DNA from: Stramenopiles sp. TOSAG23-6
Taxonomy: Eukaryota > Sar
NCBI GenBank assembly: GCA_900128565.1
Contig: LT635952.1
Span: forward strand, 1 to 34,124
Direction of reading: 5' to 3'
DNA: 34,124 nt
The notes below the pieces were generated by a model. It was not told the DNA's origin. It did not search any database and saw nothing but the letters and a program-made list of their open reading frames with translations. Below are positions 7,191-15,533 of this stretch, in pieces; the stretch's first letter is position 1, and every line of letters starts with the position of its first letter. The position numbers were made by a program, and so were the translations under genes.

Positions 7191-9891
7191 TTATAAAAAT
7201 TTTACTTTTGCACTACCGGCGGCGTGCTTGTTTGCAGCTGTACTACTGCCATAACACCAAACATTAGATTGTTTAGCAATTCTTGTACCAAATTGAATAG
7301 CTCGTTTTGGTAGGCTAGCAGCTGTATCTAATCCTAAAATTCGAGCAACATCTCGAATAATCAATTTATCGCCCATGCCACGTGGCAATGAAAAATCTAC
7401 AATAATATCCAATGGAAGAGATCGAAGTAAACAAGTCACATTTTCATCTAAAAAAGGAAATCTTGCCTCTCTGCCATGAACAGAAAGTATGCGATCATCT
7501 CTTCCGAAATTTCTTTGCCACATGTATTGTGAAAAATATTTCAAAAAAAATCGTTAGGTACAAAATGTCGTATGAAAAAAAAATTGAAATTCAGGATGAA
7601 AACGTACATTCGACACTGATCAAGATTTAATTCTCTCGCCAATCCCATTCTGCCATTTTGTGTATATGCAAATTTGTGCCTTCCGTACCCACCTGCGTAT
7701 TCATCAGCACCAGTACCAGTAAGTAAAACACGCGCACAACTTTGATACGAAACGTCATTTTTTGTTTCAATATTTTGTTTTTTTGATGTGTCAATTTTCA
7801 TATTTTCAACATTTTTTGTTTCAAGTTTTTGTTTTTTTGATGTGTCAATTTTCATATTTTTATTATTTGGATTTGTTGTCTTTTTCTTATTTTTTCTTTT
7901 TTTCATCTTTTTTACAAGTTGTTTTGCATGACTTCGACAGAAAATGACTTCGTTTTTAAGAATACCACTGTTTATACCTTGATCTGCTGCATTTGAGTAT
8001 GCAGAAATATCAATATCCAAGTGTTCTAAATTTGTTTTTGCAGAAAATTCCAAAAACTTAGTATTGTGTTTTTCATTGTTATTATTTGTTTTCATTTCTG
8101 AAAGAAATACTTGACGAAGTAAAGTATGTGTACGATGACAACACGAAATGCAACATAAGAACTCACAATCAGCATGTGGATTTTTTTTGCAATTCTTCCC
8201 TTTGATAAAACGACCATGGCATTGAGCTGAATATTGTTTCGATGTCATTGTATTTTTTGTATGACTATTTTCTTTATCATTAGAATGATCATCACTCAGT
8301 CCTGTAGCATTAGATATTTGATTGCATTGTCTCATTTTGTTTCTCCTATTTATTCTGTTTTGTCTACTTTTCTCATCAACTAGAACTAACTCACGTATTT
8401 TTGTTTCTGTATGAATATTATTTACATCATTTATAGCATCCAAGTATTTTGGAAAAATATTTCAAAAAACAATTCGTTAGGTACAAAATTTCGTACGCAA
8501 AATAAATTCGATTTTTTTGTTAAAAAAAAAAATAAAACATACAAGTGACGGTTTAATTCAGATATATTTGTAATTATTCCTCCAGTTGCTAAACCTTTTG
8601 ATGCAAACCATAAAGCAGCACCAATATTAAAATCCATATTTGACGTTTTAGGATGAATAAGTTGTTCTATAGTTTTCGATTCTTTTCGGACATTTTCAAA
8701 AGTTTCATTGCATAAGAGAAGTCTAAGTGTTGTTGTTGTTCTTGTTGTATTGTTTTGGTTTTTATCTTTGATATGTTTTTGATGCCATAGTCCAAGTAAT
8801 TTGCTAAATCCGAATAGTGCACTTTTTCGATCAGGGGAAAGAAACATTGATTCCGAGTCAAAACAAACATTAATTAAATCTAAGGGTTCATTGCTTGGCA
8901 TTAGATCTATGCATAATGCAGCTATAATCATTGAATCTAAGCCACCGGAAAATAAAATCCCGATACGTGCAGGTGAAAAATGAGAATCTGATTCAGAAGA
9001 AGAACGACAATCTATAGGAAATTTATGTGAAGCTAAATTAGAAATTCGTTTTGCCACTGAAGATTTCAAGGCCTCTAATAGTAAATCTGCTGCAGTTGTA
9101 CGTGGGAGTAGTCTATTACGAATTGGCAGTTGGCTAAAAGTAAGGTTTTGTGTCCACTTGTGAAGTTTTACCTCAAGAGGAACAATTAAACAACCTTGAT
9201 CATTTAGTGAGAGATGAACACTAAAAATTCCAAGTGGTGGAATTTCTAACCATTTTCTTGTTGTCGTTGGTGAATTAACAATATCTGTTGGACTAACAGA
9301 TGCTATGAATAAGTCGTTCATCATACCAGCCCGAAAAACAGTAGAGTCAACATCATTATCAGTTGAGAGAACATCATTATCAGTTGAATTTAAGGATTTT
9401 GTTGATTGCTCTTGAAATATACCAGGAGATGCCATTAGACTACGCCGACCTCTAGGATCGCGACCAAAATATAAAGTTCCTGCAGGGTTTGAATTAGTAC
9501 CAACAATATGTTTTTCAGGCTTCCAATAAACAAACGACCAAGGGCCGTATATACTTCCCATTATTGCGACTATTTCCTCTGGTGTGTTGCTGGCACTGAG
9601 CTGCTCTAAGACGCATATGGTATCGTTTTTGTTCGGCCCAACATGTAAGCCACCAAATACTTCCCCATTCCAGAGGAGAGCATTGCCTCTATTATCTACT
9701 AGTGGTTGTTTAGTAGGACCAGTGGAACCCCTGAGATGTAAAACACAAGCAGCTAACTGTAAAGCTCCACCGAGTTCATTGCACCTGCCAGTAGAGTCTG
9801 GACCACGGGGTTCTATCACACGTAATGACTTTGTTATTGAAGCAGTGACTGTTTCAGGATTTTCTGAAATAGCTGCAGCAATGCCACACAT
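7191..9891 (-). CDS. ASNSD1: ASNSD1-type asparagine synthetase domain protein, 3 exons
   Basis: Exons are 8543-9891, 7608-8441 and 7191-7521, giving 837 residues (human ASNSD1 about 643). Start was set at ATG followed by TGT, because Cys2 of MCGI is the N-terminal nucleophile of the glutaminase (Ntn) domain. That domain covers about residues 1-190 ([17 protein letters not shown]). The synthetase-like domain has the ATP-pyrophosphatase loop FSGGLDS (about 315), then [38 protein letters not shown] and [14 protein letters not shown], all diagnostic of ASNSD1. The physiological reaction of ASNSD1 is not well established. Unusual: an extra block of roughly 200 residues in exon 2, before GTGADE, holds a dense Cys/His cluster (about 523-553) and a Lys-rich stretch with a duplicated MKIDTSKKQ unit. 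Confidence 0.93.
7522..7607 (-). other. Introner-type intron (ASNSD1 intron 2)
   Basis: This 86-bp, phase 2 intron, among the shortest intact copies, starts GTACGTTTTC, has core TTCATACGACATTTTGTAC, box CTAACGA, and ends TTTTTCACAATACAT. Removal gives [13 protein letters not shown], aligning without gap to the family. ATGT occurs at both junctions, so the exact cut could slide by up to four bases without changing the mRNA. Confidence 0.85.
8442..8542 (-). other. Introner-type intron (ASNSD1 intron 1)
   Basis: This 101-bp, phase 2 intron starts GTATGTTTTA, has core TGCGTACGAAATTTTGTAC, box CTAACGAA, and ends TTTTTCCAAAATACTT. ACTTG is present at both junctions, like a target-site duplication. 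Removal restores NRHLDAIND. Confidence 0.85.
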
Positions 9892-10182
9892 AATAAAAAA
9901 TAATTCCCTTCTCTGGAACAAGTCGAACCAAATTGAGATTATCTTGTACAGTACTACGAGAATCTAGGAAGTAATTAAAAATTGATCTGACTCGACTGTT
10001 TTTTTTTTTTTCTCAAAAATCTAATTGAAGCAGGTTTGCGCTTTTTTTTTCGTGGTTTTCGTGTTATCATTTCAGCACAAAGACGAGCTTGAAAAAATGC
10101 TCTTCTTGCGTGTCGCTTTTTCCCTTGTGGTGCGGTTTGTCTTGCTGTTGTTTATCCAGGCCCAAACAAACATTTAAAGAAG

Positions 10183-10680
10183 ATGCCACATACCAAAGGT
10201 TACCGCGCAGCTACGCGTGACTTGTTCTGTAACAAGTTCCGCCAGGATGGTTTGATCAACATGACCACGTATAACACCGTATACAAGGTTGGAGATTACG
10301 TTGACATTAAGTGTAACGCTAAGGTCCAAAAAGGTATGCCACACAAGTTCTACCACGGCCGTACTGGTGTCATCTACAATGTCACCAAGGCTGCTGTTGG
10401 TGTTGTTGTCAACAAGAACGTTAATGGTCGCATCCTTAAGAAGCGCGTCAACCTCCGTGTTGAACACGTTCACCACTCTAAGTGCCGGGATGAACTTATC
10501 AGCCGTGTTAAGTCTAATGAACTCATCAAGAACACTCGCAAAGCTAAAGGAGTATCTCCAAAGGATGCTCCAGTATGCTTGAAACGTACACCTGTACTCC
10601 CACAAGCTGGTAAAATCATCAAGATGAAAGGAAAGAAGGCTAAAATCCTTTATCCTGTTCGTTACGAATTTGTCGTCTAA
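10183..10680 (+). CDS. RPL21: 60S ribosomal protein L21 (eL21)
   Basis: eL21 is a structural protein of the large cytosolic ribosomal subunit. The single exon encodes 165 residues (human 160). The family signature is clear: TKGYRAATRDLF, VQKGMPHKFYHGRTGVIYNVTKAAVGVVVNK, KRVNLRVEHVHHSKCRDE and the C-terminal YPVRYEFV. Base composition is markedly GC-richer at third positions than its neighbours, as expected for a highly expressed gene. It has no introner. The leader just upstream is pyrimidine-rich. It is transcribed away from ASNSD1, sharing a 291-bp intergenic region. Confidence 0.97.
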   Translation: MPHTKGYRAATRDLFCNKFRQDGLINMTTYNTVYKVGDYVDIKCNAKVQKGMPHKFYHGRTGVIYNVTKAAVGVVVNKNVNGRILKKRVNLRVEHVHHSKCRDELISRVKSNELIKNTRKAKGVSPKDAPVCLKRTPVLPQAGKIIKMKGKKAKILYPVRYEFVV

Positions 10681-11182
10681 ATGTTGTTATCGTGAGATGA
10701 CTCTAGTCTTCTCTAAGTGTTTGCGACGTTTACCAACGTCGTTGGAGATTTTTTGTCTTTTTACTTAATGAATACATGCGTAGACACTAAATGAATACAC
10801 GTAAAGTGTTTAATTTGGTGATAATCTGCACTGCGAAATACCGAAAAGTCAAATAAAAATACACACCTGGAAAAAAGTTTTTTTTATTGCGTATATTTTT
10901 GTTAATTTTTCATCTTTTGATAGTCGTCGTGACTCTTTCACTTTTATGCATACTTTCCGAAATATCAACTTGTGACGTAAGATAATGTTTTATCGTGTGT
11001 TGTTGTAATGTTTCGTTTCCTTTAGTAGTATAGATTAATTGTATCAAATTTGGGATTTTGGGATTTTTTTTATGCAAAAAATATTTCAACTTCCTAAATT
11101 TTTTTGTGCTACATTTTCAATAACTACAACACATACATATAAATATAGTAGTTGTTTATTGTATAAAGCAATTAATATAATG
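10681..11182. other. Convergent intergenic region after RPL21
   Basis: This 502-bp gap holds the 3' ends of RPL21 (+) and the EF-hand gene (-). I see no ORF with family resemblance or RNA gene. A 7-bp stem hairpin lies at 10724-10741 and an AATAAA at 10852-10857 could serve RPL21. The mirror copy is 22905-23406. Confidence 0.6.
10724..10741 (+). other. RPL21 3' hairpin
   Basis: CGACGTT and AACGTCG are separated by TACC, giving a perfect 7-bp stem with a 4-base loop 43 bases after the RPL21 stop. A role in mRNA 3' processing or stability is only a guess. The mirror copy is 23346-23363. Confidence 0.6.
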
Positions 11183-11791
11183 TTAGTGTCGTGTTTGCGA
11201 ATAATGGATAAAATCGGAGCCTCTCAATAATGCAATATTGCTATTATTATACCGCTGAGTTTCACGTTTTATACCGTGGATGTCTTTCATCCCTATCCAC
11301 TGTAATAATAACCGAATTTCATCATCATCCATTGGCTTATCAACAATTTCAGCTGCTTCTTTAACTTCCTGACTATCAACATATCCAGTACCTTCTGGAT
11401 CAAATGAAAACTTAAATGCTGCAAACATATTCGTTTCCGTAGCGTTTTTTGTCGAAAAAGACTTGGCTGAATCCAGCAGCTCTTCAAAATCAACTTCTCT
11501 ATTTCCAATTTTTCTTAATTCTTCATTCAACTCCTGCTGCGATGGCACTAGCCCTGCACTTCTTACTATCATTGGGAAGAACTTCGCGTGGACTTTTGAT
11601 GTTTGTGCTGTATCAAATAAACAAAAAGCGTCTCTCAATTTCGTAACTTGGACTGACGTTAAGTCTCTCTGTTCACAAATGAAAGCTTTCCCTTTGTTTG
11701 GTCGATTTTTCCAATGTCGAGCTAATTGTTTAGCATATTTGGTCTGTAAGCGATTCCTTTTATTTTGCTTTAAAACTAATGCAGTACTCAT
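11183..11791 (-). CDS. EF-hand (calmodulin/centrin-like) protein
   Basis: This is a single exon of 202 residues. The C-terminal half contains one good 12-residue calcium loop, DPEGTGYVDSQE (about 131-142), flanked by helices (MFAAFKFSF and VKEAAEIVDK). An N-terminal pair is degenerate: FDTAQTSKVHAKFF lacks acidic residues at key positions. The first 40 residues are strongly basic, as in some centrins and caltractin-like proteins. The family is calmodulin-like, but I cannot name the orthologue; a cytoskeletal or flagellar role would fit and is inference. It diverges from the FYVE gene across 303 bp. Confidence 0.8.
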   Translation of the reverse strand: MSTALVLKQNKRNRLQTKYAKQLARHWKNRPNKGKAFICEQRDLTSVQVTKLRDAFCLFDTAQTSKVHAKFFPMIVRSAGLVPSQQELNEELRKIGNREVDFEELLDSAKSFSTKNATETNMFAAFKFSFDPEGTGYVDSQEVKEAAEIVDKPMDDDEIRLLLQWIGMKDIHGIKRETQRYNNSNIALLRGSDFIHYSQTRH

Positions 11792-12094
11792 ATTCTTTCA
11801 ATTTGGAAGAAGAAGTTCGAGATGTCTGACGTATCTAGTTTTGGATACTACTGAACACTCCTTTAGTAGTCTGTATAGAAGAAGTCGAAGTAACGAAGTT
11901 CTTTTTTTGTACCAAAAATTTGTACTTAACGGGGATACGTTAACTTCGAGGATCTTACACTGTATATGGATCTATATACAATATATGATATCATTTCACA
12001 ATTTTCCAACTCAAATGTCAAGCATTCACCATAAAATGCCAGGTATTCGAACAATATAGTATACAGCGGTTAGAAAAAAAGCACAACGAATAGT
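11792..12094. other. Divergent intergenic region between EF-hand and FYVE genes
   Basis: This 303-bp gap holds the start regions of both genes and the introner-like element at 11898-11986. I see no other gene. The mirror copy is 21993-22295. Confidence 0.6.
11898..11986 (+). other. Introner-like element upstream of the FYVE gene (possible 5' UTR intron)
   Basis: The stretch begins GTTCTTTTTTTGTACC and contains AATTTGTACTTAACG, closely matching the core and branch box of an SF3B2 intron (16313-16460). It runs to ATACAATATAT, similar to the PIG-A intron 2 end. It lies about 110-200 bp before the FYVE start and on the same strand, so it may be a 5' UTR intron or a relic. The 3' limit is approximate. 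Confidence 0.4.
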
Positions 12095-12748
12095 ATGTCG
12101 AGAGAAACGACTTGTTTTGTTCTTGACTGTTCGTGTCCCGCTCGAACAGAATACATTCAAATAGGTGCAAATTCTTCGGTTGATATTCAAATAGGTACAA
12201 ATTCTTCGGTTGACATTGAGGATGAATCCTTCACAATGAAACAGGGATACAGAAGAGTAGTTGAAGAAACGCATAAACCAGTAATTCGGCTATGTACTAA
12301 ACACATTATAGACTCTGTTACAAAAAGGATTGCCTGTCAAGATCCATTAGAAATATTTTCCTGTGATAGATCTGAGGAAAAAGAACCCGATGTAGATGCC
12401 GTAGTTGATTTAGAAATAGCAAATTACAGACCTTCCTGGCAACCAGATGAAAGTGCATCTTTATGTACCAATTGTAGCACGGAATTCACAGTGTCTAATA
12501 GACGTCATCATTGTAGAGTATGTGGTAGCATATTTTGTGGAGATTGTTCTCCTTTTGAATTAGGCCGTCAGAATGCACGTTGTTGCATTTTATGTCATAC
12601 TGGTATTAAAGAAGAAATTAGGCGCTTACATAAACATTCAGAAAGTGAAAAAACAAATGAAGTTATACCATGGTATTGTATAAACCAAAAATATCTGTTA
12701 GATAACCCAAATGCCTCTTTTTTTACACAACTCACTGATTGCTTATAG
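12095..12748 (+). CDS. FYVE zinc-finger protein
   Basis: FYVE domains bind phosphatidylinositol 3-phosphate on endosomal membranes. The single exon encodes 217 residues. The domain spans about residues 115-180, with the WQPD motif (WxxD), CTNC, the basic RRHHCRVCG motif that contacts the lipid, FCGDC and CCILC, together giving the Cys pairs for two zinc ions. A 10-residue unit, IQIG(A/T)NSSVDI, is tandemly repeated at about residues 22-41. No kinase or other catalytic domain is present, so an adaptor role in endosomal trafficking is likely but inferred. A candidate AATAAA lies at 12819-12824. Confidence 0.88.
   Translation: MSRETTCFVLDCSCPARTEYIQIGANSSVDIQIGTNSSVDIEDESFTMKQGYRRVVEETHKPVIRLCTKHIIDSVTKRIACQDPLEIFSCDRSEEKEPDVDAVVDLEIANYRPSWQPDESASLCTNCSTEFTVSNRRHHCRVCGSIFCGDCSPFELGRQNARCCILCHTGIKEEIRRLHKHSESEKTNEVIPWYCINQKYLLDNPNASFFTQLTDCL
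12158..12217 (+). repeat. 30-bp tandem duplication inside the FYVE gene
   Basis: Two 30-bp units (12158-12187 and 12188-12217) differ at only two bases and keep the reading frame, adding ten residues. The mirror copy is 21870-21929. Confidence 0.9.
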
Positions 12749-13330
12749 AGTTCTGAACTTCGATTAGCTTTTTCACCCCATAAAAACTTTTATACCTGCA
12801 CTTTTGGAATGAATGGTAAATAAATGAAATTTGAATAATATATATCATTTTGTTTGCATATCGTCATAATATGATTATGAAGAACTCACCTGTCCTTCTC
12901 GAACGTTCACAAAAGCACAAAATTGTCACGAAATCGGGGCCCAGTACCGGGTAACATACTAGTCACATTTTTTTCTTTTCTGCTGACTACAAAGAGGTTG
13001 CTTCTGTTGTGTGCTTTCGTCCTTTCGCCCTTTGGTTCCCTTTTCTGCGTCCGCGTGTTTTCTTTTCTACCGTATCTACCAGCTTCAAAAAGTAAGTTAC
13101 ATTAATACCATTAAATTAAATGTATAGAATGTGTCCAGCTTATCTATGATGGCGTTTATTTTCCCGGTGTTTCTCAAATACAGTACCTGCGCGTACCATT
13201 GATACAAAAACCTGTTTTTTATCACTCGCAATTGGCAATATTTTCATGTGTACATTTATATTCTATCCCACACTAGAACCACCAGTGACTAACTAAAATA
13301 ACCTTGTTTTCATAATTATTATATAACAGA
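12749..13330. other. Intergenic region and RPL28 leader
   Basis: This 582-bp stretch holds the FYVE 3' end, the RPL28 promoter and its non-coding leader. A pyrimidine-rich segment around 13000-13080 resembles the leaders of ribosomal protein mRNAs. No convincing coding region is seen. The mirror copy is 20757-21338. Confidence 0.6.
13092..13329 (+). other. Probable canonical GT-AG intron in RPL28 5' UTR
   Basis: A strong donor (GTAAGT after a run of A) and an acceptor ending TATAACAG lie one base before the RPL28 ATG. The 238-bp intron has neither the introner core nor its ends. If real, the genome uses two intron classes. It would be confirmed by cDNA. The mirror copy is 20758-20995. Confidence 0.55.
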
Positions 13331-13762
13331 ATGTCGAACTCTATCGTCTGGAACATTGTCAAAGCCAACTCTTGCTTTCTTAAGAAGCAGAAACATGCTC
13401 AATTCACAAGTGAACCAAGAAACCTTACTGCTATGAACTGCAAGAAGTATTCTGGACTCGCAAATGAAAAAACTGTTGGAATTGATTTCAACGCTGAACT
13501 CTTAGCTGAATCAAAAGCTATGCGTAAGGCACAGATTACCAAATCTGCTCCAAAGAATCTCGCTCGCCCTAACAAAGCAGTTTCAACTTACAAGTTGGCT
13601 CGTGGGTTTCGTGGAAACGTCAAAGCTCTCCGCAACCACACTCGCCGCTTCCGCCCAGACCTTGAAAAGGCTGCTCTTGCTCGTTGGACTAAGATGAACA
13701 CTTCTCTCCGCGTATGCAGAAACAGAAAACGTAGTCGCACTGGCTACAAAGCTACCAAGTAA
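13331..13762 (+). CDS. RPL28: 60S ribosomal protein L28 (eL28)
   Basis: eL28 belongs to the large cytosolic ribosomal subunit. It is 143 residues in a single coding exon (human 137). Signature segments are IVWNIVKANSCFLKK, FTSEPRNLTAMNCKKYSGLAN, and a basic C-terminal half (RGNVKALRNHTRRFRPDLEKAALAR). Codon use is GC-richer than in neighbouring genes. It follows a probable 5' UTR intron and converges on the HIT-family gene 194 bp away. Confidence 0.95.
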   Translation: MSNSIVWNIVKANSCFLKKQKHAQFTSEPRNLTAMNCKKYSGLANEKTVGIDFNAELLAESKAMRKAQITKSAPKNLARPNKAVSTYKLARGFRGNVKALRNHTRRFRPDLEKAALARWTKMNTSLRVCRNRKRSRTGYKATK

Positions 13763-13956
13763 GTAATTCATTTTGACTTATATAATTTGGTTAGTGGGAA
13801 GATGATAACGGGGGAAATATTTGGAGATTTGTTTCACTTATTTTAATCACATTCTAATGTAAACTGTTGGTAACGGCATATGTTTTATGATTATTTTATT
13901 CTTTGTTTTTCTTTTTTTAGCCTAGAATATAGGCTTAGACTACTCTATTTTATTTT

Positions 13957-14457
13957 TTACCCTGGTGGCCATGATAGCTGACGTCCTCCAATTAAATGTA
14001 GATGCAAATGGTATACTGATTGACAACCCATAACTCCATCATTTACTACAATACGAAAACCATCTTTATCTAATCCCTCTTGTTTAGCAACTTCAGCTGC
14101 TGAAACCATAAGTCGTCCTAAAATATTCACATGATCATCAGTCGCTTTAGACAATTGAGTCAAACCTTGTCGAAGCTTTGGTATAAGAAGAATATGAGTC
14201 GGTGCAACTGGAGCTATATCCCGAAATGCAAGAACCTCCTCGGTTTCGTAGACTATTTCAGCAGGTATTTCTTTTGAAATTATTTTATCAAATATGGTAA
14301 AATCAGAATAAGGAACTGCTTTAGCTGCTTTTAGTTGTTCACCAGATGGACACTGAGAATTCATTTGTCTAATAGGAAACTTCTGGATAGCCGATGTGTT
14401 AAGTATTCTTTGAGGAAATACACCAGATATTACACAAAGATTTCGTAATATTCGCAT
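13957..14457 (-). CDS. HIT-family (HINT-type) nucleotide-binding protein, probably mitochondrial
   Basis: HINT proteins hydrolyse nucleoside phosphoramidates such as AMP-linked amines. This gene encodes 166 residues. From about residue 50 it follows HINT1/HINT2: TIFDKIISKEIPAEIVYE, VLAFRDIAPVAPTHILLIPK, FRIVVNDGV, and the catalytic triad motif HLHLHLIGGRQLSWPPG with His-x-His-x-His at the C-terminus. The first 30 residues are rich in Arg, Leu and Ile without acidic residues, like a mitochondrial presequence, so it resembles HINT2; a second ATG at residue 32 could make a cytosolic form. There are no introns. It diverges from MO25 across 408 bp. Confidence 0.93.
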   Translation of the reverse strand: MRILRNLCVISGVFPQRILNTSAIQKFPIRQMNSQCPSGEQLKAAKAVPYSDFTIFDKIISKEIPAEIVYETEEVLAFRDIAPVAPTHILLIPKLRQGLTQLSKATDDHVNILGRLMVSAAEVAKQEGLDKDGFRIVVNDGVMGCQSVYHLHLHLIGGRQLSWPPG

Positions 14458-14865
14458 GTAGTGTATCTGAAAAATAAAACTGGAATGAAGAGCAGGAAGA
14501 ATTCTATCTGGTTGTAGTCACTAAAGTGATGTTGTAACATTGTTGTTTTTCGATTTGATACCTCGACATATAGCTAGCCTACTAGGGTTAGGGTTATAAT
14601 TGCTACCACTAGGGTTAGGGTTTTGACTCGTGTGACTATCATTATTTACTTTTTAGTCTGGAAATCCAGCTGAAACCAAGCTTCTTTTTGTTTTTTCTAT
14701 AGACAAATATACTATATTCTCTTAAAAGGAGTGATATATATACTAAATAGATTAGTGTTTTCCTTGTATTCTCTCTCTCTGCTTTAGATTTCCCGGTCTT
14801 GAAGTACGTAATTTATCGATTGTTAAAGTTTTCTTTGTTCATTGTTTAATTGTTCCAGTGAAAAC
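14458..14865. other. Divergent intergenic region with telomere-like repeats
   Basis: This 408-bp gap separates the starts of the HIT gene and MO25. It has two 15-base copies of a telomere-like motif and a CT-rich stretch near 14771-14780. No ORF or RNA gene is seen. The mirror copy is 19222-19629. Confidence 0.6.
14581..14624. repeat. Interstitial telomere-like motif, two copies
   Basis: ACTAGGGTTAGGGTT occurs at 14581-14595 and 14608-14622. The unit TTAGGG matches a widespread eukaryotic telomere repeat, but only two units sit together in each copy. Related CCCTAACCCTAA occurs in an SF3B2 intron at 15930-15940. The mirror copy is 19463-19506. Confidence 0.75.
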
Positions 14866-15420
14866 ATGGCGTTTTTGAAAAATATGTTTGGTGGAGGTGT
14901 TGACCCAAAGCGACTGTGTAAAAAGATTGATGACGATCTTACAATCATCAATGCAAATGTTATGGATTCTACACCTGATTCTGAAGAGTTTCCCGCTGAA
15001 GTGAAAGAAGCTATGACTCATCTCGACAAACAATTGAAGAAGATGCGCGACGTTTTTTTCGGAACCCCTCCACAGAGCTCTGTGGACACGGCCGTTTGCG
15101 AAAAAATTGGCGATGAGGTCGTTCAACGCGATTTATTTAAACGTCTTATTATAGCCTTTCCAAACCTTGATTTTGAGACACGTAAATTAGTTGAAATGAA
15201 CTTTATTGCGCTTCACCACAATGACTATGGGCGATTTGGAAGTGTTTATTTGACGAATATGAAAAATCGGCCTCTATTAGACCGTCTTGTCCGAGGATAT
15301 GAAGGTAGTGGTGATATTGCATTAATATGTGGTCGCATGCTACGTGAATGTCTTTCTAATAAGGAATTGGCAAAAACACTCATCACACGTCAAACATTTG
15401 ACCTGTTTATGAAAGAATAT
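14866..15420 (+). CDS. CAB39: MO25/CAB39 family scaffold, 5' half only
   Basis: MO25 is an armadillo-like helical scaffold that activates LKB1/STRAD and germinal-centre kinases. This exon encodes 185 residues beginning MAFLKNMFGG, about 54% of the usual 330-340. Family landmarks are VDPKRLCKKI, YGRFGSVYLTNM, LVRGYEGSGDIALICGRMLREC and LAKTLITRQTFDLFMKEY. The exon ends at a phase 0 introner donor, but the following exon encodes SF3B2, not the second MO25 half. Splicing to it would place TGA directly after the last MO25 codon. The gene is therefore truncated here by a chimeric join. The start follows an upstream AAAC context and matches the family N-terminus. Confidence 0.88.
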
Positions 15421-15533
15421 GTATGTTTTATTATTTTTTTTTACCGAAAAAAAAAATCGATTTTTTTTTCGTACGAAATTTTGTACCTAACAAATTTTTT
15501 AAGAAAATTTTGAAATATTTTTCCAAAATACAT
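15421..15533 (+). other. Chimeric introner-type intron joining MO25 to SF3B2
   Basis: The 113-bp sequence starts GTATGTTTTA, has core TTCGTACGAAATTTTGTAC, box CTAACAA, and ends TTTTTCCAAAATACAT. The donor side is phase 0 (MO25) while the acceptor side needs one base from upstream (SF3B2), so the two halves do not belong to one intron. The breakpoint is probably in the shared core. Confidence 0.8.

Noticed and set aside
7522-7607. U12-type AT-AC intron in ASNSD1
   Set aside because: The junction repeat allows an AT...AC reading here, but the U12 donor (ATATCC) and branch consensus are absent and other copies do not fit AT-AC.
9892-9921. ASNSD1 start ten codons upstream
   Set aside because: The glutaminase domain needs Cys as residue 2, so the MCGI start at 9891 is preferred.
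10030-10075. Short GT-AG intron in the RPL21 leader (GTTTGCG to TTTCAG)
   Set aside because: It would be only about 40 bp with a weak donor; there is no supporting evidence.
10174-10605. 143-codon open frame antisense to RPL21 (and its mirror)
   Set aside because: It lies entirely opposite a clear ribosomal protein gene and shows no family features; it is a by-product of RPL21 codon use.
14842-14865. MO25 start 24 bases upstream of 14866
   Set aside because: That codon is not ATG and the extra residues do not match the family; the ATG at 14866 gives the expected N-terminus.
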